From Polaromonas sp. C04 (GTDB taxonomy: Bacteria > Pseudomonadota > Gammaproteobacteria > Burkholderiales > Burkholderiaceae_C), in NCBI RefSeq assembly GCF_002002705.1, contig NZ_MUNS01000030.1, positions 62,001 to 126,000 on the forward strand: 64,000 bases of DNA, read 5' to 3'. A program made the position numbers and the translations under genes. Under the pieces are notes generated by a model, which saw only the letters and a list, made by a program, of their open reading frames with translations, ran no database searches and was not told the DNA's origin. This document shows, in pieces, positions 36,761-48,338 of the stretch (position 1 is its first letter; every line of letters starts with the position of its first letter).

Positions 36761-37837
36761 ATGAAGCCTCTCCAATACACCCGCGCCCAAGCCCTGCCAG
36801 CCCTGCTGGCCCAACGCATTGTCATTCTGGACGGCGCCATGGGCACCATGATCCAGCGCTTCAAGCTCAGCGAGGAGCAGTACCGCGGCGAGGGCTATGC
36901 CGGCCCCGGCAGCGTCGGCGACCGCTTCAAGGACTTCCACAAGCACGTCAAGGGCAACAACGAGCTGCTGAGCCTGACGCGCCCGGACGTGATCCGCGAC
37001 ATCCACGAGAGCTACCTCGCGGCCGGCGCCGACCTGATCGAGACCAACACCTTTGGTGCCACCAGCATCGCGCAGGCCGACTACGACATGGCGAACCTGG
37101 CGCGCGAGATGAACCTGCAGTCGGCCAAAATAGCACGCGCCGCCTGCGACAAGTTTTCCACGCCCGAGAAGCCGCGCTATGTGGTCGGCACGCTGGGCCC
37201 CACACCCAAGACCGCGAGCATCAGCCCCGATGTGAACGACCCCGGCGCGCGCAACGTGAGCTTCGAGGCGCTGCGCGCCGCCTACTACGAGCAGGTCGAA
37301 GCGCTGGTGGAGGGCGGCGCCGACGTGCTGATGGTGGAAACCATCTTCGACACGCTCAACGCCAAGGCCGCGCTGTTTGCCATCGACGAGTTTTTCGACC
37401 ACTCCGGCGAACGCCTGCCGCTGATCATCAGCGGCACCGTGACCGACGCTTCGGGCCGCATCCTGTCCGGCCAGACGGTCACCGCGTTCTGGCACAGCGT
37501 GCGCCACGCCCGCCCGCTCGCGATCGGGCTGAACTGCGCGCTCGGCGCGGCGCTGATGCGCCCCTACATCCAGGAACTGCACCGCGTGGCGGGGGACACC
37601 TTCATCAGCTGCTACCCCAACGCGGGCCTGCCGAATCCGATGAGCGACACCGGCTTCGACGAGACCCCCGACGTCACGGCGCGGCTTCTGCGCGAGTTTG
37701 CGGCCGAGGGCCTGGTGAACATCGTGGGCGGCTGCTGCGGCACCACGCCCGAGCACATCGGCGCTATCCGCGAGGCGGTCGCGCCGCTGGCCGCGCGCAC
37801 GCTCCAGCGCGATTTTTTCTACAAGGAAGCGGCTTGA
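36761..37837 (+). CDS. metH: Methionine synthase, homocysteine-binding module (separate subunit)
   Basis: A 358-residue protein equal to the N-terminal homocysteine S-methyltransferase domain of MetH. It has [13 protein letters not shown] near the start, [10 protein letters not shown], the zinc Cys in GLNCALGA and the zinc Cys pair in [12 protein letters not shown]. It ends where the full-length enzyme would continue into the folate domain. The remaining modules are in a separate gene 1.3 kb downstream. The products must assemble to move the methyl group from methylcobalamin to homocysteine. No Shine-Dalgarno is visible and the -10-like box is nine bases away, so a near-leaderless start is likely. 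Confidence 0.93.
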   Translation: MKPLQYTRAQALPALLAQRIVILDGAMGTMIQRFKLSEEQYRGEGYAGPGSVGDRFKDFHKHVKGNNELLSLTRPDVIRDIHESYLAAGADLIETNTFGATSIAQADYDMANLAREMNLQSAKIARAACDKFSTPEKPRYVVGTLGPTPKTASISPDVNDPGARNVSFEALRAAYYEQVEALVEGGADVLMVETIFDTLNAKAALFAIDEFFDHSGERLPLIISGTVTDASGRILSGQTVTAFWHSVRHARPLAIGLNCALGAALMRPYIQELHRVAGDTFISCYPNAGLPNPMSDTGFDETPDVTARLLREFAAEGLVNIVGGCCGTTPEHIGAIREAVAPLAARTLQRDFFYKEAA

Positions 37838-37876
37838 GGGCAAGAAGCCCGGCCGGGACAGACTGAGCGGCGCGCC

Positions 37877-38317
37877 ATGCAGGGCCTCAAGAGAAAAGTG
37901 GTGTACGTCACGCTGTACGAGCTCATTGCCATCGTCTGCTCCACCTGGGCGCTGGCCGCGATGTCGGGCCATGGCCTGGGCGACTCGGGCGGGGTGGCGG
38001 TGGCGGCGTCCTGCATCGCCGTGGCCTGGAACCTGGTCTTCAACACCCTGTTTGAGGCCTGGGAGGCGCGCCAGCGCGTGCGCGGGCGCAGCGTGGCCCG
38101 GCGCGTGGCGCACGCCATCGGCTTCGAGGGCGGGCTGATCGCGGCACTGGTGCCGTTGATTGCCTGGTGGTTCGATATCAGCCTGCTGCAGGCCCTGCTG
38201 CTGGACCTGGGCCTGGTGGTGTTCTTCCTGATCTACACCTTCGTCTTCAACTGGGGCTTCGACCGGGTGTTCGGCCTGCCGGCCTCGGCCATGGGTGATC
38301 CGGTGCGCGGTGTTTGA
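37877..38317 (+). CDS. PACE family efflux transporter (BTP domains)
   Basis: A 146-residue, four-helix inner-membrane protein. Two tandem bacterial transmembrane pair domains are visible: RKVVYVTLYELIAIVCSTWAL, with the conserved membrane Glu of AceI-type pumps, then VAWNLVFNTLFEAWEARQRV, and a second pair from about residue 75. PACE proteins expel biocides such as chlorhexidine or short diamines using protons. It starts 39 bases after the homocysteine module and may be co-transcribed, although no functional link is known. Confidence 0.87.
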   Translation: MQGLKRKVVYVTLYELIAIVCSTWALAAMSGHGLGDSGGVAVAASCIAVAWNLVFNTLFEAWEARQRVRGRSVARRVAHAIGFEGGLIAALVPLIAWWFDISLLQALLLDLGLVVFFLIYTFVFNWGFDRVFGLPASAMGDPVRGV

Positions 38318-38335
38318 GGTCGGCCCCGACCCGCG

Positions 38336-38935
38336 CTACTGCACCGTCGGCTGGTTGATTTCCTGCTGCATGGCTTGCGTGAGCTGGGTGTACATCTTGA
38401 GCTTGTCGGTGCTCTCGCGCAGGCGCACGGCCAGGCGCAGCGAGATCGCCATCATGAGCTTGGCGGCGGTGCGCGGGTCGTCGTCCAGCAGTTGGGCCAG
38501 GCCGCCGCGCGTGAGGATCGCGCCGTGCACGTCGGTGGTGGCCGTGCACGAGGCCGCGCGCGGCTCGCCATCCAGCAGGCCCATCTCGCCGATCACGCGC
38601 CCCGGCCCGAGCACGGTCAGCGTGATCGGCTCGGAGCGGCTGACCACGATGGTTTCCACCGTGACTTCGCCGTCGAGCACCAGCAGCATGAAGTCGGTTT
38701 TGTCGACATCGCCTTCGCGGATGAAGATGGTGCCCTGATCGATCCGGTGCGGGCGCATGTAGCTCACCACGATGCGGGCCTCTTCGTGGCTCAGCTGCAT
38801 CAGGGCGGCCGGGCCGATCAGCATGGCCGCGGCCTTGTCCGCGCTGGCCGAGCCCTCGAGCGCGCGCAGCCGCGCACTGTGGTTGTTGGAATGGCTGGAG
38901 CTCGCCGGATTTCTGCCAAAAAGGGTCTTGAACAT
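38336..38935 (-). CDS. Cyclic nucleotide-binding domain protein (no DNA-binding domain)
   Basis: A 199-residue protein with a single CNB fold at about residues 45-165: IDQGTIFIREGD, then LDGEVTVETI, and a phosphate-binding cassette-like GRVIGEMGLLDGEPRAASC. The RAAS signature is the Arg-Ala-Ala-Ser of functional cNMP sites. No helix-turn-helix follows; the C terminus is helical with a Gln-rich end. It may act as a stand-alone sensor subunit. It lies convergent with the PACE gene and divergent from the riboswitch-controlled methionine synthase gene. Confidence 0.85.
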   Translation of the reverse strand: MFKTLFGRNPASSSHSNNHSARLRALEGSASADKAAAMLIGPAALMQLSHEEARIVVSYMRPHRIDQGTIFIREGDVDKTDFMLLVLDGEVTVETIVVSRSEPITLTVLGPGRVIGEMGLLDGEPRAASCTATTDVHGAILTRGGLAQLLDDDPRTAAKLMMAISLRLAVRLRESTDKLKMYTQLTQAMQQEINQPTVQ

Positions 38936-38989
38936 GGTTACGCCAGTGGTGCCGCGAGCCCAAACCTTCGGACCCGATTAAAATCATGG

Positions 38990-39125
38990 TAACTCAAGGA
39001 GCGTTGCAGCGACCCGGCACCATGGCCGGCCCGCCAGGCTTGAGCAGGATCCAGCCGATCAACGACGCTCACCGGTATCAACGGCTGGCCCTGCAACCTG
39101 AGGGTCAGCGCAGACACAAGGTGAG
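38990..39125 (+). ncRNA. S-adenosylhomocysteine (SAH) riboswitch with expression platform
   Basis: The conserved SAH aptamer pattern is readable. Stem P1 pairs CTCAAG (38993-38998) with CTTGAG (39039-39044); the core GGAGCGTTGCAGCGACCC and GCCAGGCTTGAG match the known motif; and the pseudoknot pairs GAGCGT (38999-39004) with ACGCTC (39065-39070). The switch can also be read: CTCACC (39068-39073) is exactly complementary to the ribosome-binding GGTGAG (39120-39125). Pseudoknot formation on SAH binding uses the CTC and frees the ribosome site, so SAH turns translation on. A second hairpin lies at 39084-39109. It controls the cobalamin half of methionine synthase. Confidence 0.92.
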
Positions 39126-39127
39126 CC

Positions 39128-41866
<2,739 letters not shown>

Positions 41867-41888
41867 GCGCGTGCGCCGGCCGTTGTGG

Positions 41889-43121
41889 CTAGGCCGGTGT
41901 ACCGGCCAGGGCGCGCCGCTGCGCCAGCAGCAGGGCCAGCACCGCCACCGCGCTGGCCACCAGCAGCAGCCACAGGCCGTAGGTGTAACCCACGCCGGGG
42001 CGCCACAGCAGGCCCAGCGCCAGCGGCGCCAGCGCCCGCGCGATGGCCTGCGGCACGCCCAGCGCGCCGTTCAGCGAGGCCACATGCTCGCGGTTCACGT
42101 ACTGGGCGACGGCCGTGCCCTTCACGATCGTGAGCATGCCGTTGCCGATGCCGTAGAGCGCCACAAACAGCATGACCAGCAGCAATGCGGCCGTGCCGTG
42201 GCCGCCGCCGGCCAGCGGCGCCGCCAGCAGCGCCGCGAGGCCCAGCGGCACCAGGCAGGGAATCAGCCGGTTCGCCAGATGCAGGTCGAAGTGGCGCTCG
42301 AAAAAATACAGCAGCAAGCGCCCCAGCACCTGGATCAGCCCGATGGCGGCGGGCACGGCCACGACCCAGAACTCGCTCATGCCGTTGTCGCGCAGCAGGC
42401 TCACCATGTGGGCCGGCAGCGCGGCGGTCACGCCCATCATCAGCATCACAAAAAGGCCGATCAGCAAAAACGGCGCGCTGCGCAGGTAGTGCCCGAGCGG
42501 CGCGGGCGGCGTGCCGCGGCTTGACGCCGCGACCTGCCTCGGTGCGCCGCGCAGCACCACGGCATGCAGCGGCGCGCACAGCAGCAGGTGAAAGGCGGCC
42601 AGCACCCACAGCGCGTGGCGCCAGCCCAGGTGTGCGATCAGCGCGTCCGTGAGCGGGATGAACACCGTGCTGGCGAGTCCGCCCAGAAAGGTCAGCGTGA
42701 TGATGGCGCGGCGAAAATCATGCGGAAAGCGCCGCGTCACCACCGCAAAAACCGGTGTGTACAAGGTGGCCGACAGGCCCGCGCCCAGGCCGATCCACAC
42801 CGCATAAAAGGCCGCCATGCCGGTCACGAAACTGTGCAGCAGCAGGCACCCGGCCATCAGCAGCGAGCCGCCGGTCATCACGATGCGCTCGTGGCCGCGG
42901 TCGATCCAGCGGCCCACCGGGTAGGCCAGCAGCCCCTCGGCCATCAGCGCCAGGCTGAACGCCAGCGAGGTCTGGGCGCGCGTCAGCCCCAGGTCGCGCT
43001 CCACCGGCTCCAGCAGCAGCGAGAAGCCGTAGAACACGCTGCCCCAGCTGACCAGTTGCGCCAGCGACAGCCAGCCGACCAGGCGGCGGTCGTAGGGGAG
43101 GGCGGCGGCCGTGGTGCTCAT
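41889..43121 (-). CDS. MFS transporter
   Basis: A 410-residue 12-helix transporter. It begins with AQLVSWGSVFYGFSLLLEPV and has the motif-A-like YPVGRWIDRGHERIVM between helices 2 and 3, with GNGMLTIVKGTAVAQYVN in the second half. This layout resembles MFS proteins of the monocarboxylate/arabinose-efflux-like kind common in Burkholderiales. No neighbour suggests a substrate: methionine synthase is convergent and pirin divergent. Confidence 0.82.
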   Translation of the reverse strand: MSTTAAALPYDRRLVGWLSLAQLVSWGSVFYGFSLLLEPVERDLGLTRAQTSLAFSLALMAEGLLAYPVGRWIDRGHERIVMTGGSLLMAGCLLLHSFVTGMAAFYAVWIGLGAGLSATLYTPVFAVVTRRFPHDFRRAIITLTFLGGLASTVFIPLTDALIAHLGWRHALWVLAAFHLLLCAPLHAVVLRGAPRQVAASSRGTPPAPLGHYLRSAPFLLIGLFVMLMMGVTAALPAHMVSLLRDNGMSEFWVVAVPAAIGLIQVLGRLLLYFFERHFDLHLANRLIPCLVPLGLAALLAAPLAGGGHGTAALLLVMLFVALYGIGNGMLTIVKGTAVAQYVNREHVASLNGALGVPQAIARALAPLALGLLWRPGVGYTYGLWLLLVASAVAVLALLLAQRRALAGTPA

Positions 43122-43140
43122 CGCCTCATTATGGCAAAAG

Positions 43141-43189
43141 GGCCTGTAGCCCTTGGTCGGTATACGCAGGCAGCTATTGATTTGGTAGC
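43141..43189 (+). repeat. Interspersed ~50-bp repeat, copy F
   Basis: GGCCTGTAGCCCTTGG, a spacer, then GCAGCTATTGATTTGGTAGC. With copy B it defines the full form of the family. It lies in the divergent gap between the MFS transporter and pirin. Confidence 0.65.
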
Positions 43190-43321
43190 GGTGAGATGAA
43201 GCAGGCGACCACTGCAGGCCCTCTGTCCTGCGCCCGGCGGGAGCGGGCCGGCGCTTGAAAAGACGCGAAACAACCGCATCTGTATTCTTTGCGAACCTCC
43301 TGCCAAGAAAGCGCCCTCGTC

Positions 43322-44365
43322 ATGTCCGCCAGCCCCATCCTGCACCTCAAGCCGCTGGGTTTCCCGTGGGAAACCATCGACCCCTTCCTGTTTTGCGTCT
43401 ACCACGACGACGCCTACCCGCGCGCCAATGCGCAGATGGGGCCGGCTGCGTCGCTGGCGGGGCGCGACATCGGGCAGGACTTCAGCCGCAAGGACGGCTG
43501 GAGCATGTACCACGGCAGCACGGTGCCGGGCTTTCCGCCGCACCCGCACCGCGGCTTCGAGACCGTGACGATCGTGCGCAAGGGCCTGATCGACCATTCC
43601 GACTCGCTCGGCGCCACCGCGCGCTTTGGCCGGGGCGATGTGCAGTGGCTCACGGCCGGCCGCGGCGTGGTGCATTCCGAAATGTTTCCGCTGCTGGAGC
43701 AGGACCAGCCCAATCCGCTGGAGCTGTTCCAGATCTGGCTGAACCTGCCCGCCCGCAGCAAAATGGCCGACCCGCACTTCACCATGTTCTGGTCGCAGGA
43801 CATTCCGCGCCTGATCGCGAAAGACGCCGAAGGCCGCACGACCGAGGTCGCCGTGATCGCGGGCCGGCTGCAGGACCCGGACGCGGGCGCCGCCGTGGCG
43901 GACCCGCTGGCGCCGCCGCCCGACTCCTGGGCCGCGCAGGCCGATGCCGACGTGGCGATCTGGACCCTGCGCATGGCGCCCGGCGCGCGCTGGACCGTGC
44001 CCGCCGCGAGCGGTGAGGGCACGCGGCGCAGCCTGTACTTCTTCAAGGGCGCGTCCATCACCGTGGCGGGCCAGGCGGTGGCGAGCCACGCGGCCATCGA
44101 GGTGCGTGCCGATGCGGCGGTCGAACTGGTCAACAGCGGCGGCGAGATCGCGGAGTTGCTGCTGCTGCAGGGCCGCCCGATTGGCGAGCCGGTGGTGCAG
44201 TACGGCCCGTTTGTGATGAACACCCAGGCCGAGATTGCGCAGACCATGGACGACTACCGCCGCACACAGTTCGGCGGCTGGTCGTTTGCCGACGACGCCC
44301 CGGTGCATGGGCGCGATCCGGCGCGCTTTGCGAAACACCCCGGCGGGCGCGAGGAACGGCCGTAA
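43322..44365 (+). CDS. Pirin family bicupin protein
   Basis: A 347-residue two-cupin protein. The N-terminal cupin has the metal motif PPHPHRGFETVT with its two His ligands, and GDVQWLTAGRGVVHSE with His and Glu ligands, all intact. The C-terminal cupin contains LYFFKGASITVAG. Pirins bind Fe or other metals; bacterial relatives act as quercetin dioxygenases or modulate enzymes. It is longer than E. coli YhhW (231). The 3' end and following sequence are duplicated 11.3 kb downstream at 55.7 kb. Confidence 0.88.
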   Translation: MSASPILHLKPLGFPWETIDPFLFCVYHDDAYPRANAQMGPAASLAGRDIGQDFSRKDGWSMYHGSTVPGFPPHPHRGFETVTIVRKGLIDHSDSLGATARFGRGDVQWLTAGRGVVHSEMFPLLEQDQPNPLELFQIWLNLPARSKMADPHFTMFWSQDIPRLIAKDAEGRTTEVAVIAGRLQDPDAGAAVADPLAPPPDSWAAQADADVAIWTLRMAPGARWTVPAASGEGTRRSLYFFKGASITVAGQAVASHAAIEVRADAAVELVNSGGEIAELLLLQGRPIGEPVVQYGPFVMNTQAEIAQTMDDYRRTQFGGWSFADDAPVHGRDPARFAKHPGGREERP

Positions 44366-44445
44366 CGCCTGCGCGCGCGCCGTGCACCGGCGAGGGACTA
44401 CAGTTTTCATAGCTGATTGTGCAGGCCACATAAGGGCTGCAAGGA
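44343..44445 (+). repeat. Direct repeat, left copy, flanking the microcompartment region
   Basis: This covers the last 23 bases of the pirin gene and the sequence after it, including interspersed repeat copy G (44397-44445, inverted orientation relative to copies B and F). Bases 44343-44369 are identical to 55689-55715, and 44402-44429 are identical to 55746-55773. The intervening stretch is diverged but alignable. Both copies have the same orientation. Confidence 0.8.
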
Positions 44446-44488
44446 CTTTTTTCGAAAACAAAATGTGCTGGCAACGCGATATTGCGTG

Positions 44489-45559
44489 CTACAACACCTC
44501 CTGCGCCATCTCCAGCATGCCCCCCATCCCGAAGGCCTCGCGGTACTGGCTGGGTGTCATGCCGGACATTCTCGTGAACAGGCTGCGGAAGTGCGCCACG
44601 TCGCCGTAGCCCACGAAGCCCGCGACCTCGTCCACGCCGTGCACGGTGGAATCCAGCAGATGCCGGGCGCGCTGCATGCGCACTTCCTGCAGGTAAGCGA
44701 GTGGCGAATAGCCGGTCGCTGCCCGGAAGCGGCGTTCGAAGGTACGGCGCGTCATGGCCGCCTTTTCCATTGCATCCGCCAGCGCATCGGCATGCTCGAA
44801 ATTGCCGGCGATGGCGCGCTGGGCGCGCAGCACCTGGGCGTCGCCGTGGTCGCTGGGGGGCACAAAACCGGGACAGCCACGCCTGCCCTGGTCGGCCAGG
44901 GATTGGGTCGAGAACAGGCGCGCCAGTTCGATCGACTGCTGCGCGCCGGCGAACCTCGCGACCAGCAGCAGCACAAGGGATTGCCAGGCGGTGCCCGCCG
45001 CGGTGGTCACCAGCCGGGAGCCTGGCCCGGCGGACTGCAAGCCGTTCTGGTGCACGAATTCGATGCGGCGGTAGTTGGTTGCCATGGCTTCCATCATCGC
45101 CCAGTGCGTGGTCGCCCTGTGGCCGTCCAGCAGCGCGGTCTCCGCCAGCAAGGCGACGCCGGTGGAAATCGCCGCCACGAAGGCGCCGCGCGCGTGCCGC
45201 GCCTTGATCCATTCGACGAAGGGGCGCCAGGGCGTGGACCAGCCCGAACGCCCGAAGCGCACCGATTCTTCGAACAGCGCCGGCACGATGATGACATCGG
45301 GCTCGTAGCCGGCATCGCCGAGCAGGATATCCGGCATCAGCCGCAGGCCCCGGAAGCAGACCACGGGCTGACTCGAGCGGCCCACGATGGCCACTTCGAA
45401 ACGGTTTACCGCATCCGGTTCGCCCTGCAGCGAGGCCCACAGCGTGCCCGCGCTGTGGAGCATGTCGGCCGGGCCCATGATGGTCCAGCCCAGGGCATGC
45501 TCGGGTGCCAGGATGGCCACCCGGACGCGGCGGCCCGCGGGTGCAACGGCCGACTTCAT
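44489..45559 (-). CDS. AraC family regulator with DJ-1/PfpI amidotransferase-like domain
   Basis: A 356-residue GATase1-AraC regulator. Residues about 13-190 have the DJ-1/PfpI fold (VRVAILAPEHALGWTIMG, PDVIIVPALFEE). The nucleophile-elbow region reads VAAISTGVALLAETALLDG, with Ser-Thr in place of the usual Cys, so it is a ligand sensor and not an enzyme. The AraC DNA-binding domain covers about 245-345, with MTRRTFERRFRAATGYSPLAYLQEVRM and VAGFVGYGDVAHFRSLFTR. Its start overlaps the stop of the ABC permease (ATGA), so it is the last gene of the transporter operon and probably senses the imported compound or a derivative. Confidence 0.88.
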   Translation of the reverse strand: MKSAVAPAGRRVRVAILAPEHALGWTIMGPADMLHSAGTLWASLQGEPDAVNRFEVAIVGRSSQPVVCFRGLRLMPDILLGDAGYEPDVIIVPALFEESVRFGRSGWSTPWRPFVEWIKARHARGAFVAAISTGVALLAETALLDGHRATTHWAMMEAMATNYRRIEFVHQNGLQSAGPGSRLVTTAAGTAWQSLVLLLVARFAGAQQSIELARLFSTQSLADQGRRGCPGFVPPSDHGDAQVLRAQRAIAGNFEHADALADAMEKAAMTRRTFERRFRAATGYSPLAYLQEVRMQRARHLLDSTVHGVDEVAGFVGYGDVAHFRSLFTRMSGMTPSQYREAFGMGGMLEMAQEVL

Positions 45560-46338
45560 TGCCAGCGCAGCAGGCGCCTCTCGAGGGCGGTCATCAACCA
45601 GATCACGCCCATGCCCAGCAGCGACAGCACCAGCAGCACACCCATCACGCCATTCATGTTGAAGGTGGAGCCGAGATAGGCCAAGGTCTGGCCCAACCCG
45701 TGTTCGGCGGCGATGATCTCGCCGCCGACCACGCCCAGCATCGCGTAGATCAGCCCCAATCGCAGGCCGGAGAAGATCACCGGCACCGCCCCCGGCAGGG
45801 TGACAAAGACGAACATCTGGAACGGCTTCGCGCCCAGCGTGCGCGTGAGGGTCAGGTGGTCCTGGTTCAGACCCCGCATGCCGGCCACCGTGCTGGACAG
45901 CACGATGAAAAAGACCAGCGAGAAGCCGATCGCAATCTTGGAGGACACGCCCAGCCCGAACCACAGGATGAACAGCGGCGCCAGCGCAATGCGTGGCATG
46001 GCGTTGATGGCCGACAGGTAGGGATCGACGAAGCGCTCCACGCGCGGCATCGAGACGAACAGCAGCCCCGTCAACAAGGCCGCGATGCTGCCCAGCACGA
46101 AGGACGCGAAGGTGCCCAGCAAAGTCCAGCCGAGTTCTATCCAGAGCTTGGGCGACACCACCACGTTGGACCACAGGAACTGCGCGATGCCGGAGGGCTG
46201 GCCGAAGAAGGAGGGGTCGACCTTGCCGTTGCGCGCAGCGTATTCCCACAGCCCGAGCAGCACGGCCAGCAGGCAACCGTGCTGGACCACACCGGTGAGC
46301 ATTCTCGGGCCAGCCGACCGTTTGATTTCATTCGTCAT
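45556..46338 (-). CDS. ABC transporter permease, nitrate/sulfonate/taurine (SsuC/TauC) type
   Basis: A 260-residue inner-membrane permease with about six helices. The ATPase-contact EAA loop reads RTLGAKPFQMFVFVTLPGAVPVIFSGLRLG, typical of the SsuC/TauC/NrtB group. Its start overlaps the ATPase stop by 11 bases and its stop overlaps the AraC start. It forms the channel for the substrate delivered by the binding protein at 47202. Confidence 0.92.
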   Translation of the reverse strand: MTNEIKRSAGPRMLTGVVQHGCLLAVLLGLWEYAARNGKVDPSFFGQPSGIAQFLWSNVVVSPKLWIELGWTLLGTFASFVLGSIAALLTGLLFVSMPRVERFVDPYLSAINAMPRIALAPLFILWFGLGVSSKIAIGFSLVFFIVLSSTVAGMRGLNQDHLTLTRTLGAKPFQMFVFVTLPGAVPVIFSGLRLGLIYAMLGVVGGEIIAAEHGLGQTLAYLGSTFNMNGVMGVLLVLSLLGMGVIWLMTALERRLLRWQ

Positions 46339-47182
46339 CGGAGTGCCTCCATCCTTGTTCCAGGGTTTGCCAGATCTTGGCGTAGAGCTCGTGGAAATGC
46401 GGTTCCTTCTGCAGCTCGCGCACGCTGCGCGGGCGCGGCAGATCGATCGGCAGGTCGGCCACGATGCGGCCGGGGCGCGCGCCCATCACGACCACACGGT
46501 CAGAGATGGCGATGGCCTCGGCCAGGTCGTGGGTGATGAAGACGACGGTTCGCCGCTCCTGCTGCCACAACTCGACCAGCAGTTCCTCCAATTGCAGCTT
46601 GGTCTGTGCGTCCAACGCGCCAAAGGGTTCGTCCATCAGCAGGAAAGGCGCGTCGAGCGCGAAAGTGCGGGCCAGGGCACAGCGCTGGCGCATGCCGTGC
46701 GAGAGGTGCTTGGGGTAAGTGTTCTCGAATCCGGCCAGACCCACGCGCTTGAGCAAATCGCGTGCGCGGGCTTCGCGCGCCTGGGGCGGCACGCCGCGGA
46801 TTTGCATGCCGTAGCTGGCGTTCTCCAGTGCGGTGCGCCAGGGCAGCAGCGAGTCGCGCGCCAGCATGTAGGCAATGCGCTCGTCGCCCAGCCGCGGCGC
46901 CGCGCCGCCCAGCCGCAGCGTGCCCAGGTAAGGCGCGTCGATCAGGCCAGCCAGCAGGTTGAGGAGGGTGGTCTTGCCGCAGCCGCTCGGACCGACGATG
47001 GACAGGAATTGGCCTTCGGGAATGTCGAGGGACACGCCGTCGATCACCTTGCGCTCGCCGAAGGCGAGTTCGAGCTTGTGCACTGCGATGGCGGTTCTTG
47101 GCACGGGTGACTCCGCGCCTGCTGCGGGCGCCGCGGAGCCGTAGGCGGCGGGGAAACGCGAAATGGGATGGACTTTAGCCAT
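46328..47182 (-). CDS. ABC transporter ATP-binding protein, SsuB/TauB type
   Basis: A 284-residue ATPase. Walker A is GPSGCGKTT, the Q-loop is in LARDSLLPW, and Walker B with its catalytic Glu is LLMDEPFGALD, followed by the H-loop ITHDLAEAIAISDRV. The signature reads LSHGMRQR, with His in place of the usual second Gly (LSGGM), a small deviation that may be tolerated. An N-terminal extension of about 30 low-complexity residues precedes the fold. It starts 19 bases after the binding-protein stop. Confidence 0.92.
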   Translation of the reverse strand: MAKVHPISRFPAAYGSAAPAAGAESPVPRTAIAVHKLELAFGERKVIDGVSLDIPEGQFLSIVGPSGCGKTTLLNLLAGLIDAPYLGTLRLGGAAPRLGDERIAYMLARDSLLPWRTALENASYGMQIRGVPPQAREARARDLLKRVGLAGFENTYPKHLSHGMRQRCALARTFALDAPFLLMDEPFGALDAQTKLQLEELLVELWQQERRTVVFITHDLAEAIAISDRVVVMGARPGRIVADLPIDLPRPRSVRELQKEPHFHELYAKIWQTLEQGWRHSDDE

Positions 47183-47201
47183 AAGGGGATTCCTGCTGCG
47201 C

Positions 47202-48188
47202 TCAGAACAGGCGGGCGGCGTCGAAGGTCTTTTCAAGCTGCCCCGTCTGCTGCAGGTAGTCGGCTGCGGCCTGCACGGCCTCCTTCTTCACGGCCACGAC
47301 CATGTTGGGGCGGAAGCGCTCGAGCGAACTCTTGAGAATTTCGTCGCCCTTGGGCATGTCGATGCGGTAGTGCTTCAGCGTGATCTGCAGCAGCTCGGCT
47401 CCGTTGGCCGGGTCCGCGGTGAATCGCTCGGCCTCGTGCAGCGCCTTGACGAAGGCCGCAACGGCGACTGGGCTCTTTTCCGTGTAGTCGCGCCGCATCA
47501 CGTAAAGGCCGCCCGCACCGTTCAGGTCGGTCAGCACCTTGGGCCCCTCGCCCTTGGCGGGAAAGACGGAAATGCGGCAAGTCTTGAGCACGTCGCAAAA
47601 GCCATCGAAGGGCACGAAGCTCATCACGGCATCCACCTGCTTGTTCAGCAGCGCGGGGTAACCGGTATTGGGCGAACCGACCGCGACGAAGGTGACGTCA
47701 TCCTCCTTCAGTCCGGCCGACCGCAGCATGGTCTTGATTTGGAATTCCGGCCCGGCGCCGCGCGACGTGACACCAATCTTCTTGCCCTTGAGGTCCTGCA
47801 TGATCGCGGGGTAGCCCTTGTCGGCGCTGGCGAGCAGACCCGGGCCGACGATCAGCATGAAGGGGTTGACATTGAACGTGCCGCCCACGATCTTGAGATC
47901 CGCACCCCTGGCCACCGACTGGATCGCCACTTCCGAAGGCGCCAGCGCGACTTCGATGCCGCCGGCCATCAACGTCTGCACGCCGAGCGGCGCGGCGGGG
48001 ATGGTGGTGAGCGTGCACTGGATGCCGTTCTTCGCGCAGTAGCCCTTTTCGACAGCCACGCGCGCCAGCGTGCCGATGACGCCGGGGTAGTCCTGGATGC
48101 GAATGGTGGGTGCCTGGGCCTGTGCGGCGGTGCAGGTGGCGAGGGTGATTGCGGTGGCCAGCAGCCAGCGTGGAAGTGAACGCGTCAT
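47202..48188 (-). CDS. ABC transporter substrate-binding protein, NMT1/SsuA-like
   Basis: A 328-residue periplasmic protein. Residues 1-26 are a Sec signal peptide (LPRWLLATAITLATCTAAQA, cleavage after AQA). The mature part is the two-lobed NMT1/SsuA fold, with AVEKGYCAKNGIQCTLTTIP, VALAPSEVAIQSVARGADLK and the family's GKKIGVTSRGAGPEF. The group binds sulfonates, taurine, nitrate, thiamine precursors or aromatic acids. ATG at 48188 is preceded by AGGAGA. It is the first gene of the four-gene transporter-regulator operon and divergent from a LysR gene. Confidence 0.92.
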   Translation of the reverse strand: MTRSLPRWLLATAITLATCTAAQAQAPTIRIQDYPGVIGTLARVAVEKGYCAKNGIQCTLTTIPAAPLGVQTLMAGGIEVALAPSEVAIQSVARGADLKIVGGTFNVNPFMLIVGPGLLASADKGYPAIMQDLKGKKIGVTSRGAGPEFQIKTMLRSAGLKEDDVTFVAVGSPNTGYPALLNKQVDAVMSFVPFDGFCDVLKTCRISVFPAKGEGPKVLTDLNGAGGLYVMRRDYTEKSPVAVAAFVKALHEAERFTADPANGAELLQITLKHYRIDMPKGDEILKSSLERFRPNMVVAVKKEAVQAAADYLQQTGQLEKTFDAARLF

Positions 48189-48280
48189 CAATGTCTCCTA
48201 TATATATCGCTGGTTCAAATGCTCGACCGGCGTGGCGCCAGTGTATGGATGGATTATTTATGCGTCTATTGCATTTTTTC

Positions 48281-48296
48281 TTGCATTTATATGCAA
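48281..48296. promoter_or_regulatory. Palindrome between the transporter operon and lysR
   Basis: TTGCAT-TTAT-ATGCAA is a perfect inverted repeat in the 150-base divergent gap, 43 bases before the lysR start. Its T-N-A character and position suit a LysR-type binding site controlling both directions. Confidence 0.5.
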
Positions 48297-48338
48297 TGTC
48301 TGCAAAATTAGGCACAGGTCAACTACGAATGTTTCACC

